64,000 nt of DNA from Tetracentron sinense (taxonomy: Eukaryota > Streptophyta > Magnoliopsida > Trochodendrales > Trochodendraceae): NCBI GenBank assembly GCA_015143295.1, contig CM026561.1, positions 44,210,875 through 44,274,874 on the forward strand, read 5' to 3'. The position numbers and the translations under genes are program-made. The notes beneath the pieces were generated by a model. It saw nothing but the letters and a program-made list of their open reading frames with translations, did no database searches and was not told where the DNA came from. Shown here in pieces: positions 21,521 to 32,226 of this stretch (its first letter is position 1; each line of letters opens with the position of its first letter).

Positions 21521-22401
21521 TAACTTGGTTTGACCTGAATTTGCATAACATCTTCGTCAGGGAGGTCGGTGACCAACGACGAGTCCGCAGGAACCGGATG
21601 TGCTGCAAGGAAGTCAGCAAGGGCTTGCCCTTTAACTGCCTTTTGAGGCACAAATTTGATCTCAAATTTAGACAGGATTACCGCCCATTTTGCCATTCTG
21701 CCTGAGAGAGTGGGGCAGGACATTATGTATTTGAGGGGATCAGCTTTAGATATCAGTTTCACCGAATGCTCGAGCATATAATGGCTCAATTTCTTCAGAA
21801 CGAAGATGAGGGCTAGACAGACTTTCTCTATTGGGTTGTATCTGCATTCTGCTCCTACCAGAGTTCTTCTTAGGTAGTATAGGGCATTTTCCTTTCCTTG
21901 GTCATTATGCTGAGCAAGGAGAGCCCCGAGAGATCCTTCAAACATTGTGATATAGAAGATAAGTGGCTTTCTTCTAATGGGACCTATAAGGACTGGAGGA
22001 TTTGTGAGATAAGTCTTGATGCTGTCCAGAGCGTTTTGGCAAGCTTCATTCTAATGAAACGGTATTCCCTTCTTTATCAGCTGGGAAAACGGTTGACATC
22101 TTCCAACTAAGTTGGAGATGAATCTCTGGATATAAGCGAGTCGACCCTGAAGTCCTTTCAACTCGCGCAGATTTCTTGGAGGAGGCATTTTGCGAATGGG
22201 CTTTATTTTAGTAGGGTCAATCTTGATTCCTCTGTGGTGTACCACAAAGCCTAGGAATTTCCCTGATGCAATTCTGAATGTGCATTTGAGTGGGTTCATC
22301 TTGAGTTGGTGCTGTTGCAGTCCGTCGAAGATTTCCTGAAGATCATCTAGATGATTGCTTCATTGTCTTGTTTTGACAACTAAGTCGTTGACATAGCATT
22401 A
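21520..22401 (-). pseudogene. RT 3' end and RNase H, Tat segment copy 2
   Basis: The minus strand near 22385-22400 encodes a degraded RT active site (Y-V-N-D in place of YVDD). Then 22051-22299 encodes NPLKCTFRIASGKFLGFVV, the thumb/connection region, and 21520-21945 encodes RNase H (LGALLAQHND, ADPLKYIM, KGQALADFLAAHPV). The RT is cut at 22401 by the start of copia element A, so the rest of this Tat element should once have lain beyond that insertion. It is not found on the far side. Confidence 0.88.
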
Positions 22402-23810
22402 TGTTAGCCTCAGGGTTACAACCATGGGTAACCCTAATAATTTTGATAATAATGTAATAATGAAATAAAAAATGTGGAACTAATAATCTTATTTTAAGTG
22501 CTTGAACATTTCATAATTCAAAGTTGCTAGCACTCCGATCATGAAAAATGATGGAAATTATCTAAGAGGAAGATCGACTCAAAGTATACAATTGAAGACT
22601 TAAGATAAGGCCATAGTCCAAGTTTGGTCCATTTGAAGGCAGAGACAAATCTCAAGACCCAAGACAAGTAAAGATCAACTCTCAAGAAACTTCAAGTGTA
22701 ATTTTCTTTTGATTGAGAGTACCTAGGACTTATGTAAAAAATTCTCAAAAGGATAGTAAGTTGAAAACTCAAGACATAGATTGACCATAGGAGCCTAGGA
22801 CACTTTTTAATAATCATTCTAAGGATCAATAAAATCATGTTAAAAGATAGTTAATTGACCTAGGAAATTAATCCCATCATCTTTGGTCTGATCTAGGACA
22901 GGATTCAGAATAATTGTTCTGAATTCGTAGACGAATTCTCAGAGAAGGTTGAATTCGGCGACGAAGTCATGACAGTAATTTCAAAATTACTTACTGTCTT
23001 TAGAATTCGGTGACGAAATCAAGTGGAAACTCCACTTTGTCGACGAATCCAAGCCTGAAACTGAAAAATTGTTATAATGATTAGTTTTCAACGGGTTAAA
23101 ATGCATTTAATGCTTATCAACGACTATATTGGATCAAGTGCTATAAAAGTAGTTCATTTATGAACTAATAACAACTCTTGATCATAGTAATAACTTCTAT
23201 TGATTACTCATTCATTGCTTTTGATTTCTCACTCACTCACATTCATAGAAAATCCCTAAATCTCTTTTGAGCTCATTAACTCCATTCTCTTTTGAGAGAT
23301 TTTGTTATTTTTTGTACTTCACTCTTATCCATCTCAATCAAGGAGCTATTTATTTTGGATTTCAAATCCAAACTCATTTTCTGAAAATTAGTCAAGAATC
23401 TAGGATTCTTGCACTGAAGTTCCAACTTCAGTTTTATCAAGAGAGGGAGGTGCTCTTGAAAGGTTTTAGCTCGGCCTAAAGGAGAGCTTGTAAAGGTAAT
23501 ATCTCGACATGTAAGAGAGATTGCAGAGGTTTAGACTCCACCCGTGAAGGAGTCTGTACGATTAAGGCATCGTGGTAAATCCTCTACCTGGAAGCTAGAG
23601 GCGGGGAGTAGGCTGGATTGCTGAACCTCGTGAACAAATTCTTGTGTTTGCTCCTTCTAATTCTTCTCATTTACTTTAAGTAATTTTCTTATTTAATCTT
23701 GTGTTGCAAATATTCTTTAATTCCGTATCTTGGATTTAGAATCTAAAAAATTAATTTAAATCTGCCATAGACCTTATTCACCCCCCTTTAGGGTCATTAT
23801 CTGGTCAACA
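22402..23810 (+). repeat. 5' LTR of copia element A
   Basis: Begins TGTTAGCCTCAGGG directly at the break in the Tat RT gene and ends CTGGTCAACA just before the primer-binding site, so it has TG...CA ends. Contents in order: four palindromic boxes (22921-23050), a TATA box TATAAAAG (23142-23149), and near the end the conserved copia phrase GAGGCGGGGAGTAGGCTGG plus GAACCTCGTGAAC (about 23599-23634), also present in both LTRs of element B. Confidence 0.85.
22921..23050 (+). promoter_or_regulatory. Four-palindrome module upstream of TATA, copia A LTR
   Basis: Boxes start at 22921 (GAATTCGTAGACGAATTC), 22951 (GAATTCGGCGACGAAGTC), 23003 (GAATTCGGTGACGAAATC) and 23033 (CACTTTGTCGACGAATCC), spaced 30, 52 and 30. 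Between boxes 2 and 3 is a perfect 8-bp stem GACAGTAA/TTACTGTC (22971-22998). The implied ideal box, GAATTCGTCGACGAATTC, is an 18-base palindrome. The TATA box follows 92 bases after the last box. A role in promoter control is inference. Confidence 0.75.
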
Positions 23811-23812
23811 AT

Positions 23813-23826
23813 TGGTATTAGAGCCT
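23813..23826 (+). promoter_or_regulatory. Primer-binding site, initiator Met tRNA type
   Basis: TGGTATTAGAGCCT two bases after the LTR. The usual copia site is TGGTATCAGAGC, complementary to the 3' end of initiator methionine tRNA; one C to T change is present. Confidence 0.85.
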
Positions 23827-23869
23827 AATACTCTAGATAGATCTAAAAAATCTAAGTAATTGATTTTTT

Positions 23870-25513
23870 ATGGTAAATGACATTTTTGCAACAAGCCTAG
23901 GAGAGAGACAGTCCACCACTAGACCTCAATTGTTTAATGGAGAAAATTATAACTATTAGAAAACCAGAATGATGTATTACATCCAAGCTCTAGATTATGA
24001 GTGTTGGAAGGTAATAGTCAATGACCCCCATTTACCCACAAAAATTATGGATGGTGTTAAAATCCCTAAGGTAGAAGAAGAGTGGAATGATGCTGACATT
24101 AAGCTCATTCAAACTAATACCAAGGCCATTAGTAACCTCTACTGTGCTTTAAGTCCTTAGGAATTTAATAGAGTCTCTGGATGTGACTTTGCTAAAGAAA
24201 TCTGAGATAAATTGAAAGTCACCTATGAAGGGACAAATCAGGTTAAGGAAGAAAAGATTAGCATGCTTGTTCACAAGTATGAATTATTTAAAATAGAAAA
24301 AGAAGAATCAATTGGTGATATGTTCACCAGATTTACTAACATTCTTAATGGTCTAAAATCCTTGGGAAAAGTTTATTCTAATGCAGAGAATGTACTGAAA
24401 GTTCTGAGATCTCTACCCAAGGAGTGGACACCAAAGGTCATTGCCATCCAGAAAGCAAAAGATCTCACCAAACTGCCTATGGATGAGTTGATGGGTTCAC
24501 TTATGAACCATAAAGTAATAATGAAGGATCAACTTCCAGATGAACCTAAAGCCAAGAAAGGACTGGCCCTCAAGACTACTCAAGTGGAAGACAGTGGTGA
24601 GGAATCCAATAGTGAGGATGAGCACATTGCCCTGATGGCAAGAAGATTCAAAAGGTTTCTCAAGCACAAGAAAATTTTTAAAAAGAGACCTTACAAGAAG
24701 GAGTTCTCAAAGGAGGTATCTAAGGCTGAATCAAGCAAGAAGGAACCCCTCACCTGTTATGAGTGCAAGAAGCCTGGCCACATAAGAATTGACTGCCCTC
24801 AACTCAAGAAGAGCCAAAGGTTCAAGAAGAGAGCTATGGTGGCTACTTGGGATGATTCAGAAGAAAGCAAGTCAGAAGATTCCAGTGATGAAGAGGTGGC
24901 AAATTTGTACCTCATGGCAAATGAGGATGAGGTAACTTCTTCTCCAAATGATTCTTTTTCATATGATGAAATAAGAGAGGCATTTGATGAGCTTTACATT
25001 GAATTTGGTAGAATAGCAAAATTAAACAAATCTTTCAAAAAGGAAATCGACACTCCTACTAACTCATGTGAAAATTTACAAACTAAAAATAGTAAATTAG
25101 AAGATGAAAATGAGGAACTACATGAAAAGATTAATGAATTTAAAAATACTCCTCATAACTCATCTAGTGAATGTGAAGAGCTTAAAGGTAAAGTCAAAAA
25201 TTTGACAAGCATAATTCTCATATTCACTAATGACCAAAAGAACTTAGAAAGACTTCTAAGTCAACAAATATGTGTTTTTAGCAAAGCTGGACTTGGTTAC
25301 AACACTTTTTCAAAACAAAAGGATTGTCATAATTTCTTTACTAAATTATGTAGTAACCATACTCCACTTTCCTCTTCCAAAACTGACCATAAAGGACCAA
25401 GAATGAAATGGGTTCCCAAGGGAACTAATCCTCCCAAGAACACTCAAAAGTTAAGTTGGGTTCCAACCAAAATTGTTTGGGTATCAGGAGGAAAATATCT
25501 TGGAGTTACTTGA
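23870..25513 (+). pseudogene. Gag of copia element A
   Basis: Starts MVNDIFATSLGERQS at 23870 and would run about 547 codons. In-frame stops occur at 23957 (after YNY, where Trp is expected), 24158 and 24203 (in KEI-stop-DKL, Trp expected). After that 433 codons are open to 25513. Domains: N-terminal UBN2/DUF4219-like region with ISMLVHKYELFKIEKEE; zinc knuckle CYECKKPGHIRIDC at about residue 190 of the open part; two acidic Ser/Glu/Asp-rich stretches; then a Lys/Glu coiled coil. Would form the particle shell and bind RNA. Pol follows in another frame. Confidence 0.88.
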
Positions 25514-25559
25514 ATCAGTTGTGTACCTGTGCCTCAAGTCAAGAACATCCAAGACAAAA

Positions 25560-26560
25560 TAGTTCCTGGATAGTGGATGCTCAAGGCACATGACCGGGAA
25601 CAAGAGGCTGTTTACATCACTTACACCAAAGGATGACAGACATGTAACTTTTGGAGACAATGCTAAAGGGAAGATCATTTGAATAGGTAGCATTTGTAAG
25701 AATAACTCTACCTTTATTGAAAATGTGTTGCTTGTAGATGGTCTTAAGCATAATCGTATTAGTATTAGTCAACTTTGTGATAAAGGCTTAAATGGTTCTT
25801 TTAAATCAAACATTTGCATGATTAAGGATAAAGACAATCTCAATATCATGTTTATTGCTTATAGAACTGAAAATGCGTATATTATAGATTTTGATGAGCT
25901 TCAATCTCAAAATATGATATGTTTTTATGCTATTGATGAAGCAAGTTGGTTATGACATAGAAGACTAGGACATGCTAGTATGGATCTTTTGTCTAAACTT
26001 TCTAAAAATGAATTAGTTAAAGACTTATCTAAGACTAAATTTATAAAAGACAAAATTTTTGATGCTTGCCAACTCGGAAAATAAATAAAATCTTCTTTCA
26101 AAACTAAGAAAATCATTTCTACCTCTAGAGCTCTTGCATATGGACCTTTTTGCCTCAAATGAAGTAGTTAGCCTATGAGGCAAAACTTATGCTTTTGTGA
26201 TTGTGGATGACTATTCAAGGTATTCTTGGGTACTATTCATTTCCCACAAAAATGAGGTACCTTCTTTATTTAAAAAGTTTTGCAAAAGAATTCAAAATGA
26301 AAAATGTTATTCTATTAACAATATAAGAAGTGATAGAGGAGGTGAGTTAAAAAATAAGGAGCTTCAGTCATTTTGTGATGAAAATGGTTTTAACAATAAT
26401 TTTTTAGCTCCTAGAACTCCCCAACAAAATGGAGTGGTAGAAAAAAAAAAGATCTCTTCAAGAAATGGCTAGAACTATGCTAAATGAAAACAAACTACCA
26501 AAATTTTTTGGGCTGAAGCCATTAATACCTCTTGTTATGCAATTAATGGAGTTGTTATAA
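25560..26560 (+). pseudogene. Protease and integrase, copia element A
   Basis: Protease begins with a stop at 25560 in place of an expected Trp, then FLDSGCSRHMTG (catalytic Asp in DSG). The integrase zinc-binding region includes HRRLGHAS after a stop at 25953 (Trp expected) and a further stop at 26082 after CQLGK (Gln expected). Frame changes, then 26197-26472 gives VDDYSRYSWVLF (Asp 1), RSDRGGE (Asp 2) and TPQQNGVVEKKK (Glu). All three catalytic acidic residues are therefore present, but in broken frames. Confidence 0.88.
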
Positions 26561-26716
26561 GAAATAATTGAATAAAATTCCCTATGAACTTTGGAATGGA
26601 AGAATTCCTAACATAAGCTACTTTAAGGTGTTTGAATGTAAATGCTTCATACTAATTGATAAACAACATCTTAAGAAGTTTGATGAAAATCTGTAGAAGG
26701 AATCTTCCTTGGATAT

Positions 26717-28627
26717 TTGATTACTAGTAAAGCTTATAGAGTATTTAAGAAGAAAACTTTAACTCTTGAAGAATCTATTTATGTTGTATTTGATGAATTA
26801 AATCATTTTAACAAACATTCAAATGATGTTGAAGATGAAATTGAAACTCTTCCTAAAGAAATCTCAAACTTGAAAATCAATGAAGATAACAAAGATAAAC
26901 AAATGGAAAAAGAATCAAATGATAAAATTATTAAAATAGAAAATGAGGAAGAAATTGAAGATGAAGAATCATATCAACTTCCCAAAGCTTGGAAACTTAT
27001 AAAAGATCATCCTCAAGACTTAATTCTTGGTAATATGGAACAAGGGTTAGAACAAGAAGAAATCTAATGAACCTTGCTTTCCTAAGTCAAATTGAACCTA
27101 AAAATGCCTTAGAAGTTATTGAAGATGAATCTTGGGGCATGATTATGCAAGAAGAATTAAACCAATTTGAAAGAAACCAAGTATGAGATCTAGTACCAAA
27201 ACCAAATGATAAATCTATAATTGGTACAAAATGAGTTTTTAGAAATAAAAAGGATGAAAATGAAAATGTAATTAAAAATAAAGCAAGACTAGTAGCTCAA
27301 GATTACAACCAAGAGGAGGGCATAGACTATGATGAAACCTTTGCCCCGGTTGCTAGACTAGAAGCTATAAGAATGTTAGTTGCATTTGCTAGTCATAAGG
27401 AATTCAAATTATTCCAAATGGATGTAAAAAGTGTACTTCTAAATGGATATATAAATGAAGAAGTATATGTAAATCAACCCCCTTGCTTTGAAAACCCTAA
27501 ATTTCCAAATCATGTCTTTAAGCTAACTAAATCCTTATATGGATTAAAACAAGCTCCAAGAGCTTGGTATGAAAGACTAAGTAGCTTCCTAATTGAAAAT
27601 GGATTCATAAGAGAGAAAATTGATACAATTTTATTTATAATGACCAAAAATGATGATATACTAATAATTCAAATCTATATTAATGACATCCTTTTTGGAT
27701 CAATTAATAAATCCCTATGTAAAATATTTGCTAAAACAATGCAAGAAGAATTTGAAATGAGTATGATGAGAGAACTAACATTCTTTGTAGGACTCCAAAT
27801 TAAGTAAACTAAATAAGGAACATTTGTTAATCAAGCCAAATATACTAAAGAATTACTCAAAAAGTTTAGAATGGAGCACATTAAAGTCATGGATACTCCT
27901 AAGAGTCCATCAACTAAACTTGACAAAGATGAAAAAGGTAAAAATGTTGATGAAAAACTATATAGAGGCATGATTGGAAGTCTTTTATATCTTACTGCAA
28001 GTAGACCTGACATTATGTACAGTGTTTGCATCTGTGCAAGATTCCAATCCTGTCTAAAAGAATCTCATTTAATAGCTGTGAAAAGAATCTTTAGATACTT
28101 GCTTGGCTCAATAGATTTAGGCTTATGGTATCCTAAAGACACAAATCTTGACTTAATAAGTTATTCAGATGCAGACTTTGCTGAATACAAAGTGGATAGA
28201 AAAAACACTAGTGGAACTTGTCACTTTCTAGGACATTATCTTGTTTCATGGTTTAGTAAGAAACAAAATTCAGTGGCCCTATCCACAGCTGAGGTTGAGT
28301 ATATGACAGTTGGACACTGTTGTGCTCAAACTTTGTACATGAAACAACAGTTAGAAGATTTCAAGCTTTTCTATACTAAAATACCTATTAAGTGTGATAA
28401 CACAAGTGCAATTTGCATGACTAAAAATCTCATTCAACACTCAAGGACTAAACACATAGAAATCAGATATCATTTTATAAGGGATCATGTTTAAAATGGA
28501 TATGTTATCTTAGAATTTGTGGATACAAATAATCAACTCGCTGATATCTTTACCAAACCCCTTCAATCTGATAGGTTTAGAACCTTAAGAGGAGAATTGA
28601 GCATGACTAGTCTAAATGAATTAAATT
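26717..28627 (+). pseudogene. RT and RNase H, copia element A
   Basis: An acidic linker (26717-27067) precedes RT. The block at 27373-27807 has FQMDVKSVLLNG (catalytic Asp), YGLKQAPRAWYERL and, in place of the YVDDI box, YINDI, so the first Asp of the active site is changed to Asn. The block at 27871-28494 is the end of RT and RNase H (RPDIMYSV, YSDADFAEYK, STAEVEYM, LPIKCDNTSA-like ICMTKN). Pol ends LADIFTKPLQ...MTSLNELN at about 28627. Stops at 27184, 27232 and 28492 sit at expected Trp, Trp and Gln codons. Confidence 0.9.
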
Positions 28628-29127
28628 GATCATAAATGAAATCCTTGAAATGATATGATAAAATTGTTCGAAGAATGATTTAAATGACTTATGATATTTT
28701 TGAATGCTTTAATGAACCAATGGTTTCAAGAAAAGTGGTTGAAAATTTAAATTAAAATGAATTTCTCAAATTCTGTATTGAATTCGGCGACAAATTCAGC
28801 TGGGAATTTGAATTCGGTGACGAATCTTTGGGTAAGTTTGAAAACAGAATGTTTTCTGTACCTAATTCGGCGACGAATCTGGATGATCCATCCACTTCGT
28901 CGACGAAGTCATCCCGAATTTTAAAACAGTAGGTTTCCTGACTCAATTTCGGTGACGAATTTAGGGATGAACCCCAATTCGGTGACGAAATTGGTCGAGG
29001 GTATAAATATAAACTCCCAAATTCGATTCTTTTCAAAACCTAAATTCTTCCCTACTTTTCCTATTCCATTGCTCCTGCACCAAAAAATTTTCCAAATCTT
29101 TCAAATCCAATCCCTAATCGTGTAAGA
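28628..29127 (+). promoter_or_regulatory. Internal promoter-like spacer with six palindromic boxes
   Basis: Between pol and the extra ORF lie six copies of the same box family as in the copia A LTR, starting at 28780, 28810, 28863, 28893, 28945 and 28975; spacings 30, 53, 30, 52 and 30 match the LTR module. Box 4 contains a perfect 16-base palindrome ACTTCGTCGACGAAGT (28894-28909). A stem ACAGAA/TTCTGT lies between boxes 2 and 3 (28844-28859). TATAAATA follows at 29002-29009, and the ORF starts 119 bases later. This has the layout of the LTR promoter without being an LTR. Promoter activity is inferred. Confidence 0.65.
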
Positions 29128-29418
29128 ATGCTTCCAAAGATGAAGAATGCATCAGTGGAGCCCTCAAAGAAAAGAGCACCCTCAGACAAGGGCAAGGAGC
29201 CTGCTACGAGTTCGGCTCCAATACCAGTCAAGTTCAAAGAGGCCAAGTTCGAGAAGCTGTTCAAAGATAAATTTCTACCTCGTTCCCCTCTTTATGGTAA
29301 AGTGGTCAACTTTCTTAATCTATCTGCCTATGAGTTAGAACCCATTAAAACTCTATTTTCTGCCCTAAAATGAGAATCTTTCTTATCTTTAAATGAAATC
29401 ATGTTCCCAGAATTAGTT
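29128..29418 (+). pseudogene. Extra ORF downstream of pol, truncated
   Basis: Starts MLPKMKNASVEPSKKRAP at 29128 and is open for 81 codons, to 29373. Similar sequence seems to continue past the stop (FLSLNEIMFPELVRLR) until about 29418, where copia B's LTR begins. Basic, Ser/Ala-rich N-terminus, then KFKEAKFEKLFKDKFL and VVNFLNLSAYELEPIKTLF. Plant SIRE-like elements often carry an additional ORF of unknown or env-like function here; I do not recognise this one beyond its position. Its own promoter-like spacer is directly upstream. Confidence 0.5.
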
Positions 29419-30596
29419 AGATTAAGATAAAGATATAAGAAGGAGAAGATTGATTTTGAAGCTAAAGAAGACAATCAAGTTAAGATCAAGTTGATAAAGA
29501 ATGAAGACTTAAAAAGGTTTAATCGTTATATATTTTAGTTTGAGAGTGATTAGGACTTTTGTAAAAAGTCCTCAAAGTTTGGTTGTAGAAAAACTCACAA
29601 ACTTAGAATGACCATAGGTATCTTAAGACCTAATTTAAAATCTCTTTAAAGACTTAAAAAGATAGTAATTATCTTGATAAAGATAAGGTAGAAGACATTG
29701 GAATTCAATCACATCATCAAGGTCTTGCAAAATGGATTTTGGGAAGAAAATGCATCATCCAGTCGACTAGATGGAGCCATCCAGTTGACTAGATGAAGGC
29801 CAGAATGTTAATCTGGCCATTGTGATTATCCAATCGACTAGATGACCAATCTAGTCCACTAGATGGGGTGGGACAAAGTTTTTTTAAACTTTGTAACGAC
29901 TATATTTCAGTGGCTCTTTTTGTAATCAATGCCTCCCAATGGCCATAAAACCTCTTGGGGTATAAATATGGATGATTTATGAACTAAAATAAGCACTGCA
30001 ATCATTCCAATCATTCCTCTCACTCTATTATTCATTGATCAATCATTTGAGTTAAAAACCTAGAAAACCCAAAAGAGTTCAAATTGAGTTATTCAACTCC
30101 ATTTCTTTGAGAGACTCTTAGAGAGCGTTCAAGTAATCTAGAGTAATTTTAGATTGTAAACACTTCTCATCCAAGTATATTGAATCAAGAGGTTTGTAGG
30201 ACTCTTGTCTTTGAAGGGGGGATACTTCATTGTATGGTTTGGTTTCTACCTGTAAAGAGGACTGAAGTCAAGAGAGTGGATTCTCTTGCAAGTGTAAATG
30301 TTTGATCTTCACTCGGAAGAAGATCGTGTGACTAAGTAAATTGTAGTGAATTCTCTAGCAGGTATAGCTTGAGGCGGGAATGTAGGCGGGATTACCAACC
30401 TCGTGAACAATATCATTGTGTTTGCATTCTCTTATTATTCTCTTTACTTTATTGTTTTTACATTGATTGTAAAATAGCATAAACTCTATTTCCTTTCAAT
30501 TTGTTAAAATTGAAATTTCGTTTAAGAAAATATGAGAAAAATTGAATTTGCTATATACCCTATTTACCCCTTCTAGGGTCGAATCCTTGGGCAACA
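29419..30596 (+). repeat. 5' LTR of copia B, first ~225 bases missing
   Basis: Matches 33190-34389 and ends GGGCAACA before the primer site. The LTR start seen in the right copy (about 32966-33190) is absent, because the junction with copia A's extra ORF falls inside the LTR. Contains four palindromic boxes, TATAAATA at 29961-29968, and the GAGGCGGGAATGTAGGC and AACCTCGTGAAC phrases near the end. Confidence 0.85.
29756..29865 (+). promoter_or_regulatory. Four-palindrome module, copia B left LTR
   Basis: Boxes at 29756 (CATCCAGTCGACTAGATG), 29778 (CATCCAGTTGACTAGATG), 29827 (TATCCAATCGACTAGATG) and 29848 (AATCTAGTCCACTAGATG), spaced 22, 49 and 21. A perfect 7-bp stem GGCCAGA/TCTGGCC (29799-29818) sits between boxes 2 and 3. 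TATA follows 95 bases after box 4. Same plan as copia A, different box sequence. Confidence 0.8.
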
Positions 30597-30598
30597 AG

Positions 30599-30611
30599 TG
30601 GTATCAGAGCC
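30599..30611 (+). promoter_or_regulatory. Primer-binding site, copia B
   Basis: TGGTATCAGAGCC two bases after the LTR end, an exact match to the usual initiator methionine tRNA site. Confidence 0.9.
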
Positions 30612-30659
30612 TAGGTCTCTATTTTTTAAATGATTTAACCATCTTAGAGAAAATATTTT

Positions 30660-32226
30660 AAATTGACAAAAATTGATAATATATATGCTACTACCCTTAG
30701 AGAAGGTCAAACAACTACTATATCTCCCTTGTTTGATGGACAAAACTATAATTATTGAAAAGTTAGAATGATGTATTTCATTCAAGCTTTGGATTAAAAT
30801 TGTCAATGACATTCAAGTACCAAAGAATGAGAATGAATGGATGGAAGCCGATACAAGGCTTGTGCAACTTAATACCAAAGCTATTAGCAATGTATATTGT
30901 GCATTAAGTTTATAAGAATTCAATAGGATTTCGACATGTGAATCATCTAAGGAAATTTGGGATAAACTCCAAATTACCTATGAGAGAACCAACCAAGTTA
31001 AAGAACAAAAAATTAGCATGTTAGTTCATAAATATGAATTGTTTAAAATGAAACAAAATGAACCTATTTCATTTATGTTCACTAAATTCACTAACATTAT
31101 TAATGAGTTAAAATCTCTTGGTAAGATCTACTCTAATACATAAAATGTAAGAAAGATTCTCCGATCTCTACCAAAAAAATGAGCTCCAAAGGTGACGATC
31201 ATCCAAGAAACTAAAGATCTCACAAATCTATTCATGAATGAGTTACTTGGATCATTAATGACACATAAAGTCATCTTGAGGGAACAAAAAGATGAAGAAC
31301 CCACACTAAAAAGGGGTCATGCCTTAAAATCCTCACAAATGAGTGAAAGTGAAGAGGATGAAAGTGAAGAAGAAGATGACAAGAAAGTTCAAGAAAATTT
31401 TGAAACATAAGAAGAACCTCAAGAAAAGAGCATTCAAGAAAGAATTTTCCAATGAGTACATCAAAGACAAATCAAGCAAAGAAGAAGAGATAGTGTGTTA
31501 CAAGTGCAAAAAACCCAGACATATCAAATCGGAGTGCCCCTTACTCAAGAAAAGCCAAACATACAAGAAGAGTCCTATGAAAGCTATTTGAGATGACTCC
31601 GATGAAAGTGGATCGGATATGAGCTCAAGTGATGGGGAGCAAGCCAATCCATGTCTCATGAAACATGATGATGAGGTAAATTCAACACTTGATGAATCTC
31701 CTTCCTTTGATGATTTAAGAGAAGCTTTTGATGAACTTTATGATGAATTAAAAAAATTAGCTTCTCAGAACAAAAAGCTTAAGAAAGAAAATTCTTCTCT
31801 ATTAAACAAGAATAAATTTTTGAAAAAGGAAAAAGAAAATTTATTAGAAGAAAATGAGATTTTGAAAAAGAAAAAAAGAAGAAATTGCATCTAAGCCTCA
31901 AATTCAAATAAATGAATGCAATGAATGTGATAAACTAAAATCTAAAGTTGATGAGTTGTGTAAAATAGTGACTAAATTTATAATGGTAAAAAGACTCTAG
32001 ATACCATGCTAGGAAATCAAAAATGCATGTTTGATAAAGAAGAAATTGGTTATAATATATCTATCAAACAAAAATCTTATCAAATTTTTTTTTACCTCTA
32101 GCTCTTCTAGTAGTTCCTATACATATGTTGGAAAGAAGAGAGTAAGGCAAGTTTGGGTGCCTAAGGGAACATATCTTCCCAAGGCTAACCTAGTTGGACC
32201 CAAAAAGGTTTGGGTACCAAAATGAG
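30660..32226 (+). pseudogene. Gag of copia B
   Basis: Related to copia A gag along its length: an N-terminal part with VRMMYFIQALD (about 30765-30800) broken by stops; 31192-31410 with DLTNLFMNELLGSL; a zinc knuckle CYKCKKPRHIKSEC at about 31497 in a shifted frame; a Ser/Asp-rich stretch; a strong Lys/Glu coiled coil at 31715-31890; and a C-terminal VWVPK at 32150-32226. At least three frame changes. The final GPKKVWVPK matches the end of element A's gag, after which A continues into pol and B does not. Confidence 0.8.

Larger units (their letters stand above)
22402..29418 (+). mobile_element. Ty1/copia element A, SIRE-like, 3' LTR missing
   Basis: A 5' LTR (22402-23810) is followed by an initiator-Met tRNA primer site, a long coiled-coil gag, pol in copia order (protease, integrase, RT, RNase H), a promoter-like spacer and an extra ORF. 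Long gag, long LTR and a post-pol ORF suggest the SIRE/Maximus type of plant copia, an inference from layout. The 3' end is lost: sequence of copia B's LTR begins abruptly near 29419. Confidence 0.85.
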
